From positions 1 through 6,226 of the forward strand of contig USKC01000191.1 in assembly GCA_900555195.1 (NCBI GenBank): 6,226 nucleotides of DNA, given 5' to 3'. Source of the stretch: an uncultured Lachnospiraceae bacterium. Lineage in GTDB: Bacteria; Bacillota; Clostridia; Lachnospirales; Lachnospiraceae. Under the pieces are notes generated by a model. That model searched no databases. It was not told the DNA's origin and saw nothing but the letters and a program-made list of their open reading frames with translations. Position numbers and translations under genes: made by a program. Shown one piece after another: positions 1 to 6,226 of this stretch; position 1 is the first letter of the stretch, and every line of letters starts with the position of its first letter.

Positions 1-7
1 CGCTTGG

Positions 8-67
8 CTAAAAACGTAACGGTACATAACGAACCAAAGGACGGTTCGTAAGTACCGACGTTTTTAG
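8..67. repeat. Long three-segment inverted repeat (hairpin)
   Basis: Three nested inverted repeats make one elongated hairpin. CTAAAAACGT (8-17) pairs with ACGTTTTTAG (58-67), CGGTAC (20-25) with GTACCG (52-57), and ACGAACC (29-35) with GGTTCGT (43-49). That gives 23 Watson-Crick pairs, a seven-base loop (36-42), a two-base bulge at 18-19 and a small internal loop. Five A bases on the left arm pair with five T bases on the right arm. This is the layout of a bidirectional intrinsic terminator, but it would also suit a domain of a structured RNA. No gene end is visible to its left because the window starts seven bases earlier. Confidence 0.85.
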
Positions 68-235
68 ACAGTCCCAGCAAACAGCACACCCGCGGTAACA
101 GGGGCAGAGAAACACGCCGGCAGGAAGGGCGCCGGAACCCGGAAGGATGAGTAACGATTATCCCAAACAAACATTTACAGGACAAATGCGGAAATGCCTT
201 GATGCAAGTCGCTTTTAGACATTTTCTATAAATAC

Positions 236-280
236 TCGCAAAAATATATGAAACGATTTTTGCGACAAATTTTCTTTTCT
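236..280 (+). terminator. Probable intrinsic terminator upstream of the carB promoter
   Basis: TCGCAAAAAT (236-245) and ATTTTTGCGA (256-265) are a perfect ten-base inverted repeat with a ten-base loop. A T-rich tail (TTTTCTTTTCTTC) begins four bases after the stem. The stem is AT-rich with only three G-C pairs at its base, so it is weaker than the terminator after carB. It would separate any transcript arriving from the left from the carB promoter, whose -10 box lies 41 bases further on. Confidence 0.5.
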
Positions 281-305
281 TCTTTCTCTTCTCCTTTTTT
301 TCCTA

Positions 306-311
306 TATAAT
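306..311 (+). promoter_or_regulatory. -10 box of the probable carB promoter
   Basis: TATAAT is an exact match to the vegetative (SigA-type) -10 consensus, with a predicted transcript start near 317-319. No good -35 box sits at the usual spacing: the 283-288 hexamer is TTTCTC. The whole 270-305 stretch upstream is a pyrimidine tract dominated by T. A weak -35 suggests modest strength or help from an activator. The position between the 236-265 hairpin and the carB leader supports the call. Confidence 0.5.
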
Positions 312-317
312 GGTCTC

Positions 318-479
318 AGAGGAAAGTCAGATCTCCCGCAGCGTGCGGGAAACAACGGGCGCACGCTTCACGGGCCGCCTTTCTGTTAAGAGGCAGATCG
401 CGCTTCGGAAGCCGCCCTTATATCAAAAGAAAGCCGTTCCTCGCACAGCCAACGAAGGAAACGGCGGAATGGAGGAGTT
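318..479 (+). promoter_or_regulatory. Structured 5' leader of carB
   Basis: About 160 bases separate the predicted transcript start from the carB start codon, long for an unregulated bacterial leader. Visible stems are TCCCGCA 334-340 with TGCGGGA 344-350; a competing pairing of AGCGTGCG 340-347 with CGCACGCT 360-367; a possible three-way junction (GGGC 372-375 with GCCC 414-417, enclosing hairpins 377-394 and 402-412); and GCCGTTCCT 433-441 with AGGAAACGGC 456-465 (one bulged A), ending five bases before the ribosome binding site GGAGG (471-475). No T-tract follows any stem, so classical attenuation by termination is not evident, and translational control would fit better. I do not recognise a PyrR binding loop or a known riboswitch. 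A regulatory role is inferred from structure and position. Confidence 0.45.
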
Positions 480-3400
480 ATGCCAAAGAGAACTGACATC
501 CATAAGATACTGATTATCGGTTCCGGACCGATCATCATCGGCCAGGCCTGCGAATTTGATTATTCAGGTACGCAGGCCTGTAAAGCGTTGAAAAAATTGG
601 GTTATGAAATTGTGCTGGTCAATTCCAACCCCGCCACCATCATGACCGATCCGGAGACCGCTGACGTCACCTACATTGAGCCTTTGAATGTGGAACGTCT
701 GGAACAGATTATCGCCAAGGAGCGTCCCGACGCCCTTCTTCCGAACCTGGGCGGGCAGTCCGGGCTGAATCTGTGTTCCGAATTGAACAAAGCCGGCGTT
801 TTGGACAAATATCATGTTCAGGTGATCGGCGTTCAGGTAGACGCCATCGAACGCGGTGAAGACCGAATCGAATTCAAGCATGCCATGAACAAACTTGGCA
901 TCGAAATGGCGCGCAGCGAGGTGGCCTACAGCGTGGACGAGGCGGTGCAGATCGCAGATGAGCTGGGCTATCCTGTGGTGCTGCGTCCTGCCTATACCAT
1001 GGGCGGTGCCGGCGGCGGGCTGGTTTATAATGTAGAAGAGCTGAAGACCGTATGTGCCAGAGGCCTGCAGGCCAGCCTGGTGGGACAGGTTCTGGTGGAA
1101 GAATCCATCCTGGGATGGGAAGAACTGGAACTGGAAGTTGTCAGAGATGCGGACAACAACATGATCACTGTCTGCTTCATTGAAAATATCGATCCCTTAG
1201 GCGTACATACCGGAGATTCCTTCTGTGCGGCTCCCATGCTCACCATCTCTGAAGAATGCCAGAAGCGTCTGCAGGAGCAGGCTTATCGGATCGTGGAAAG
1301 TGTACAGGTCATCGGCGGCACGAATGTGCAGTTCGCCCATGATCCCAAAACCGACCGGATTGTTGTCATCGAAATCAATCCCCGGACTTCCCGCTCTTCC
1401 GCCCTGGCCTCCAAAGCGACGGGCTTTCCCATCGCGCTCGTTTCCGCCATGCTGGCCTGCGGCCTTACCCTGAAAGACATCCCCTGCGGCAAATACGGCA
1501 CCCTGGATAAATATGTGCCTGACGGGGATTATGTGGTTATCAAGTTTGCCCGCTGGGCCTTCGAGAAATTTAAGGGTGTGGAGGACAAACTCGGCACACA
1601 GATGCGTGCCGTGGGTGAAGTCATGAGCATCGGCAAAACCTATAAAGAGGCTTTTCAGAAGGCGATCCGCAGCCTGGAAACCGGCCGGTATGGACTTGGC
1701 AACTTGGAGAAGTTCCGTACCAAAACCAAAGAGCAGCTGCTCTCCATGCTGGCACACCCTTCCAGTGAACGGCATTTTCAGATGTACGAGGCGCTGAACA
1801 AGGGAGCCACCGTGGAAGAGATTCATTCCATCACCCAGGTAAAATGCTGGTTTATCGAGCAGATGAAGGAACTGGTGGAAGAAGAAAACGCCCTTCGCGC
1901 CAGCCGCGGCAGCCTTCCGGCTGACGAGCTGCTCATCTCAGCCAAAAAAGACGGCTTCTCCGATAAATATCTGAGCCAGATCCTGGACGTCACAGAGGAC
2001 GCTGTAAGAGAACGCAGGATCGCCCTCGGTGTGGAAGAGGCGTGGGAAGGCGTACATGTCAGCGGGACGAAGGACAGCGCATACTACTATTCCACTTACA
2101 ACGCGCCGGACAGCAATCATGTCAATTCCGACCAGCTCAAGGTAATGATCCTGGGAGGCGGCCCGAACCGCATCGGACAGGGCATCGAATTTGACTACTG
2201 CTGTGTTCACGCATCCCTTGCGTTGAAAAAACTCGGTTTCCAGACCATCATCGTCAACTGCAATCCGGAAACGGTATCCACGGATTATGACACATCCGAT
2301 AAGCTTTACTTTGAACCGTTAACCTTGGAAGACGTGCTGAGCATTTATAAAAAAGAAAAGCCGGTGGGCGTGATCGCACAGTTCGGCGGCCAGACGCCTC
2401 TGAATCTGGCCAGTGAGCTGGAGAAAAACGGCGTCAAGATTCTGGGCACCTCTCCTTCCGTCATCGATCTGGCTGAAGATCGGGATCTGTTCCGCGCCAT
2501 GATGGAAAAACTCGATATTCCTATGCCCGAATCCGGCATGGCCACCACTGTGGATGAGGCGCTGTCCATCGCGGAGAGCATCGGCTACCCCGTCATGGTT
2601 CGTCCGTCCTATGTGCTGGGGGGCCGGGGCATGGAAGTGGTCTATGATCCGGAAAGCATGGAAGGATATATGAAAGCGGCAGTCGGCGTCACGCCGGATC
2701 GTCCCATCCTGATCGACCGTTTCCTGAATCATGCCACGGAATGCGAAGCGGATGCGATCAGCGACGGCACGCATGCCTTCGTTCCCGCCGTAATGGAACA
2801 CATTGAGCTCGCCGGCGTGCATTCCGGAGATTCCGCCTGCATTCTTCCGTCCGTTCATATATCCCCGGAAAATCTGGAGACCATCAAGGAATATACCCGG
2901 AAGATCGCAGAAGAAATGCATGTACAGGGATTAATGAACATGCAGTACGCGATCGAGGACGGCAAGGTATACGTCTTGGAAGCCAATCCGCGCGCATCCC
3001 GCACGGTTCCGCTGGTATCCAAGGTCTGCGATATTCGCATGGTTCCTCTGGCAATCGATGTCATCATGCAGGAATACACGGGCAATCCGTCCCCCATCCC
3101 GCAGCTTACAGAGCGTCAGATCCCTTATTATGGTGTGAAGGAAGCGGTATTCCCCTTCAATATGTTCCCTGAAGTCGATCCGATCCTCGGGCCGGAGATG
3201 CGTTCCACAGGCGAAGTTCTGGGCCTTTCCGAGTCCTTCGGAGAAGCCTTCTACAAGTCTCAGGAAGCCACACAGTCCCGCCAGCCTTTGTCAGGCACTG
3301 TGCTCATTTCCGTAAATAATAAGGATAAGGCAGAAGTTGCTGCCCTTGCCAAAGCGTTCCATGCAGCCGGCTTTTCCATCCTTTCCACGCAGAAAACGGC

Positions 3401-3698
3401 TGAACTGATTCGGGAAGCAGGCGTTCCTGCTGAAACGGTCAAGAAGCTCTCGGAGGGCAGACCCAATATTCTGGATCTGATCACCAACGGTAAGATCGAT
3501 CTGATCGTAAACACTCCGGTAGGAAAAGACAGCGTCAATGATGACAGCTATCTGCGCAAGGCTGCAATCAAAGCCAAGGTTCCTTATGTGACCACGATGG
3601 CAGCTGCACATGCCACCGCTGAAGGCATACTGTATGTACAGAAACATGGACGCGGCACGGTTCATTCTCTGCAGTCCCTTCATTCCATGATAAAGTAA
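480..3698 (+). CDS. carB: Carbamoyl-phosphate synthetase, large subunit (CarB)
   Basis: With the CarA glutaminase subunit, CarB makes carbamoyl phosphate from bicarbonate, glutamine-derived ammonia and two ATP, in the cytoplasm, for pyrimidine and arginine synthesis. The 1072 residues match the family's usual length. Two homologous ATP-grasp halves are plain: GSGPIIIGQACEFDYSG (14-30) mirrors GGGPNRIGQGIEFDYCC (559-575), TMGGAGGG (173-180) mirrors VLGGRGME (712-719), and EINPRTSRS (298-306) mirrors EANPRASRT (834-842). The carboxyphosphate half spans about 1-400, the oligomerisation domain about 401-550, the carbamoyl-phosphate half about 551-935, and an MGS-like allosteric domain about 937-1072 with NTPVGK at 1011-1016. 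The start is secure: the N-terminus MPKRTDI is as in E. coli CarB, and GGAGG lies four bases upstream. Oddities: carA is not adjacent, and two usually conserved segments differ (KFARW at 355-359, and 522-533). Intact, no frameshift. Confidence 0.98.
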   Translation: MPKRTDIHKILIIGSGPIIIGQACEFDYSGTQACKALKKLGYEIVLVNSNPATIMTDPETADVTYIEPLNVERLEQIIAKERPDALLPNLGGQSGLNLCSELNKAGVLDKYHVQVIGVQVDAIERGEDRIEFKHAMNKLGIEMARSEVAYSVDEAVQIADELGYPVVLRPAYTMGGAGGGLVYNVEELKTVCARGLQASLVGQVLVEESILGWEELELEVVRDADNNMITVCFIENIDPLGVHTGDSFCAAPMLTISEECQKRLQEQAYRIVESVQVIGGTNVQFAHDPKTDRIVVIEINPRTSRSSALASKATGFPIALVSAMLACGLTLKDIPCGKYGTLDKYVPDGDYVVIKFARWAFEKFKGVEDKLGTQMRAVGEVMSIGKTYKEAFQKAIRSLETGRYGLGNLEKFRTKTKEQLLSMLAHPSSERHFQMYEALNKGATVEEIHSITQVKCWFIEQMKELVEEENALRASRGSLPADELLISAKKDGFSDKYLSQILDVTEDAVRERRIALGVEEAWEGVHVSGTKDSAYYYSTYNAPDSNHVNSDQLKVMILGGGPNRIGQGIEFDYCCVHASLALKKLGFQTIIVNCNPETVSTDYDTSDKLYFEPLTLEDVLSIYKKEKPVGVIAQFGGQTPLNLASELEKNGVKILGTSPSVIDLAEDRDLFRAMMEKLDIPMPESGMATTVDEALSIAESIGYPVMVRPSYVLGGRGMEVVYDPESMEGYMKAAVGVTPDRPILIDRFLNHATECEADAISDGTHAFVPAVMEHIELAGVHSGDSACILPSVHISPENLETIKEYTRKIAEEMHVQGLMNMQYAIEDGKVYVLEANPRASRTVPLVSKVCDIRMVPLAIDVIMQEYTGNPSPIPQLTERQIPYYGVKEAVFPFNMFPEVDPILGPEMRSTGEVLGLSESFGEAFYKSQEATQSRQPLSGTVLISVNNKDKAEVAALAKAFHAAGFSILSTQKTAELIREAGVPAETVKKLSEGRPNILDLITNGKIDLIVNTPVGKDSVNDDSYLRKAAIKAKVPYVTTMAAAHATAEGILYVQKHGRGTVHSLQSLHSMIK

Positions 3699-3739
3699 TT
3701 TCCCGGAAATGGGCCTTTGTGCCTTCTTAATGAAACAAG

Positions 3740-3786
3740 AGCCGCGGACGGAAACAATTTTTTCCGTACCGCGGCTTCTCTTTATC
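3740..3786 (+). terminator. Intrinsic terminator of carB, possibly bidirectional
   Basis: AGCCGCGGACGGAAA (3740-3754) pairs with TTTCCGT and CCGCGGCT (3761-3767 and 3769-3776), giving 15 base pairs with one bulged A (3768) and a six-base loop (CAATTT). It is followed by TTCTCTTTATCCTTTT. It starts 42 bases after the carB stop codon. Read on the minus strand, the same stem is followed by TCTTGTTTCATT, so it may also end transcripts of the convergent methyltransferase gene, whose stop is about 100 bases away. The rest of the gap (3787-3872) is T- and C-rich on the plus strand with several TTTATCC copies and no gene. Confidence 0.85.
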
Positions 3787-3872
3787 CTTTTATCCATGTC
3801 TTGTTTTATCCGTTTCTTGCCTTTTCTCCTTTTATCTTTTCCATGCTGCAAATTTCTTTTTCACTATCCCTC

Positions 3873-5285
3873 CTATTTCCAGTTTTTGCGCAGTCCTTTT
3901 GGATAGTGGTTCTTCATCATCCCTCCGACCCACTTTCCCCAGCCTATGCTGTAATCATCCGCACAGATCAGATACCAGCCCTTTTCCCCTTCCATGCGAA
4001 GGCTCTCCCCGTTCAGATAGGAACGCAATTCCTCCCCGTCCGCATCCAGGCTGCAGGAGAGCATCGCATTCTCCTTCCGAAGTGCCAGCGCAAGCGCATG
4101 GGAAGGTTCAAAACGGTTCTTCTTCAGGCTCCCCAGGTGCAGGCCCGGCCGCAGCACCTTCAACCCCTTCAGGCTGGGCAGCTCCTCAGGCGCCAGATAC
4201 AGCTGTTCCCCAAATCTCAACAAAATTCCATCCATGGGCAAATTCAGATACTGCTCCCGAAACGCGCAAAACTCCTGGCAGTCCTTTTCCTTTATCCCTT
4301 TCTCTCCATCCTGACGGCGTATCCCGGCCATTCCCGGTTCACATGCCCCCTCCTTATGTATGACGGCGATGAAATGTCCCTCTCCCCGAATCAGATGCGG
4401 CCACAGGCGCATCGTATATTCCACCCCATCCGTCCTTACAGCTGATCCTCCTTCACCCGCGTTCTCTTCCCAAACAGCCCATTCCTTCCGGCCGGGGCGA
4501 AATCCTTCCGGCAGATCACATCTTTCCACATGCAGATCCCCGTGCCGTCCAAGCAGCCTGGCAACGCTTCCCTCGTTCTCTGCAGGCGCAAAGGTACAGG
4601 TGGAATAGCACAGCCGTCCTCCCGGACGGAGCATGTGATAAGCACATTCCAGGATCAAATCCTGCCTTTCCGCACATCTGCGCACATTTTCCGGGCTCCA
4701 TTCCTCGCACGCCGCTTCATTTTTGCGAAACATTCCCTCCCCGGAACAGGGCGCATCCACCAGTATCCTGTCAAAATACCCTGCAAACCGTCCTGCCAGC
4801 CGTTCCGGATCCTCATTGAGCACCAACGCATTCCGGATCCCCATCCTCTCTATATTCTCTGACAGGATCTTGGCCCTCGCCGGATGAATTTCATTACAGA
4901 CCAGCATCCCTTTTCCTTGCATGTCCGCAGCAATCTGCGTGCTCTTGCCTCCGGGCGCAGCACACAGATCCAGAATCTTCTCCCCCGGCCTCGCTCCCAA
5001 AAAGGATACCGGGGCCATGGCGCTGGGTTCCTGGATATAATATACGCCCGCCTCATGATAAGGATGCTTCCCTGGCTGATCTGACGCCTCATAATAAAAT
5101 GCGTCCGCAGCCCAGGAAACTGCGCCACGGCAAAAAGGCACTCTTGAGCAAACCTCTTTTGCATCTGCTTTCAAGGGATTCACTCTGAGCGCCTGATACC
5201 TTTCCTGCAAAAGGGCGGAAAGAAATGGTTCGTACTCTCCGCCCAGCATCTGTTTCATTCGTTCTTTAAACTTTTCCGGAAGCAT
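3873..5285 (-). CDS. rsmF: RsmF-like rRNA cytosine-C5 methyltransferase (RsmB/NOP family)
   Basis: This is a cytoplasmic S-adenosylmethionine-dependent enzyme that methylates carbon 5 of cytosine in ribosomal RNA; the RsmF/YebU group acts on 16S rRNA near the decoding site. Of 470 residues, the core carries the NOL1/NOP2/Sun signatures: SAM-binding motif I DLCAAPGGKS (106-115), motif IV DAPCSGEG (177-184) with the product-release cysteine C180, and motif VI STCT (228-231) with the catalytic cysteine C230. About 340-470 resembles the RsmF-type C-terminal RNA-binding region (for example GLHLGSLKKNRFEPSHALAL at 381-400). The start is supported by GGGAGGA (5297-5291), five bases before the ATG. 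It lies 92 bases downstream of the arabinofuranosidase gene on the same strand and converges with carB. Residues 311-336 look like a low-conservation charged linker. The family is certain; the exact target cytosine cannot be read from sequence. Enterococcal EfmM is a relative linked to aminoglycoside resistance, but nothing here indicates that role. Confidence 0.93.
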   Translation of the reverse strand: MLPEKFKERMKQMLGGEYEPFLSALLQERYQALRVNPLKADAKEVCSRVPFCRGAVSWAADAFYYEASDQPGKHPYHEAGVYYIQEPSAMAPVSFLGARPGEKILDLCAAPGGKSTQIAADMQGKGMLVCNEIHPARAKILSENIERMGIRNALVLNEDPERLAGRFAGYFDRILVDAPCSGEGMFRKNEAACEEWSPENVRRCAERQDLILECAYHMLRPGGRLCYSTCTFAPAENEGSVARLLGRHGDLHVERCDLPEGFRPGRKEWAVWEENAGEGGSAVRTDGVEYTMRLWPHLIRGEGHFIAVIHKEGACEPGMAGIRRQDGEKGIKEKDCQEFCAFREQYLNLPMDGILLRFGEQLYLAPEELPSLKGLKVLRPGLHLGSLKKNRFEPSHALALALRKENAMLSCSLDADGEELRSYLNGESLRMEGEKGWYLICADDYSIGWGKWVGGMMKNHYPKGLRKNWK

Positions 5286-5359
5286 ATCTTTCCTCCCTGG
5301 TTTTCCATACGTTCTCTTCAGACTTCCATATGTACTTTACCAGATCCTGCTTCCTTTTT

Positions 5360-5376
5360 CCATCCCTTTGGAATGG
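5360..5376 (-). other. Small intercistronic hairpin after the arabinofuranosidase gene
   Basis: On the minus strand CCATTCC, AAA, GGGATGG forms a seven-pair stem (one G-U) with a three-base loop, beginning one base after the arabinofuranosidase stop codon. The sequence that follows is AAAAAGGAAG, so there is no U-tract and it is not a standard terminator. It could protect the 3' end of the upstream message or mark a processing site between the two genes. In the plus-strand transcript the same stem would contain a C-A mismatch. I see no convincing promoter for the methyltransferase in the remaining 5286-5359 gap. Confidence 0.35.
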
Positions 5377-5377
5377 T

Positions 5378-6226
<849 letters not shown>

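Larger units (their letters stand above)
1..280 (+). ncRNA. Candidate structured RNA (3' part) or non-coding terminator region
   Basis: No convincing protein gene lies here. The stretch looks like a folded RNA: a long three-segment hairpin at 8-67, then A-rich linkers between short stems. Those stems are CCGGC 117-121 with GCCGG 131-135, GGAT 145-148 with ATCC 160-163, CATTT 172-176 with AAATG 184-188, and CTTG 198-201 with CAAG 205-208. A terminator-like hairpin with a T-rich tail follows at 236-280. Such a pattern is common in independently transcribed bacterial RNAs. I could not match it to RNase P RNA, tmRNA, SRP RNA, a T-box or any riboswitch I know by sequence. The left end may be cut by the window. 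The alternative is that 8-67 terminates an upstream gene and 68-235 is plain spacer. The RNA call is inference; only the stems are seen. Confidence 0.35.

Noticed and set aside
319..328. GAGGAAAGTC, a string also found near the 5' end of bacterial RNase P RNA
   Set aside because: The neighbouring conserved RNase P segments are absent and the carB start is only about 150 bases away. The match is short and by chance.
314..330. Possible PyrR binding loop (CAGAGG-like) in the carB leader
   Set aside because: The CAGAGAGG-type core and flanking stem as I know them from pyr leaders are not present, and no attenuator terminator follows.
310..513. 67-codon open frame overlapping the start of carB
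   Set aside because: Its ATG overlaps the TATAAT box, so it would lie upstream of the predicted transcript start. It has no ribosome binding site, and its sequence is simply the carB leader read in another frame.
3781..3840. Repeated TTTATCC units in the gap between carB and the methyltransferase gene
   Set aside because: Spacing is irregular and the region is simply T/C-rich. There is no regular repeat-spacer pattern, so neither a CRISPR nor an operator array is supported.
3291..3851. 186-codon minus-strand open frame running from the intergenic gap into the 3' end of carB
   Set aside because: It is antisense to the conserved CarB allosteric domain and crosses the terminator. Its product resembles no family I know.
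3717..4445. 242-codon plus-strand open frame antisense to the methyltransferase gene
   Set aside because: It starts before the carB terminator and reads through it, lacks a ribosome binding site, and is the complement of a well-conserved gene. Its composition (rich in P, L, Q, S) is typical of an antisense shadow.

Overview
The window reads as chromosomal DNA of a Gram-positive Clostridia-type gut or rumen bacterium, most likely Lachnospiraceae-like. This is inferred from moderate-to-high GC coding sequence, strong GGAGG-type ribosome binding sites, stem-plus-T-tract terminators, and a plant-polysaccharide enzyme (GH51 arabinofuranosidase) among housekeeping genes. No transposase, integrase, CRISPR array, tRNA or rRNA was seen.

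Layout. Positions 1-479 hold no convincing protein gene. They contain a long three-part hairpin (8-67), about 165 bases of A-rich and locally foldable sequence, an intrinsic-terminator-like hairpin (236-265 plus T-rich tail), a TATAAT promoter box (306-311), and a roughly 160-base leader with several GC-rich hairpins. The leader runs to the start of carB (480-3698, + strand), which encodes the 1072-residue large subunit of carbamoyl-phosphate synthetase. carB ends in a strong terminator (3740-3786). Facing it on the minus strand are a complete RsmF-like rRNA m5C methyltransferase gene (5285 down to 3873) and, upstream of that, the 3' part of a GH51 alpha-L-arabinofuranosidase gene that runs off the right edge (6226 down to 5378). 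These two minus-strand genes are 92 bases apart and could share a transcript, with a small hairpin between them.

How the genes relate. CarB makes carbamoyl phosphate for pyrimidines and arginine, and needs the CarA glutaminase, which is not next to it here. The methyltransferase modifies ribosomal RNA. The arabinofuranosidase removes arabinose from arabinan or arabinoxylan oligosaccharides. The three have no evident joint pathway.

The three protein genes are ordinary families. The least explained sequence is the left 480 bases: a candidate structured RNA or terminator region, followed by a carB leader with mutually exclusive pairings. Within carB, two normally well-conserved segments are replaced, suggesting a divergent CarB lineage. 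I found no clear evidence of a wholly new system.
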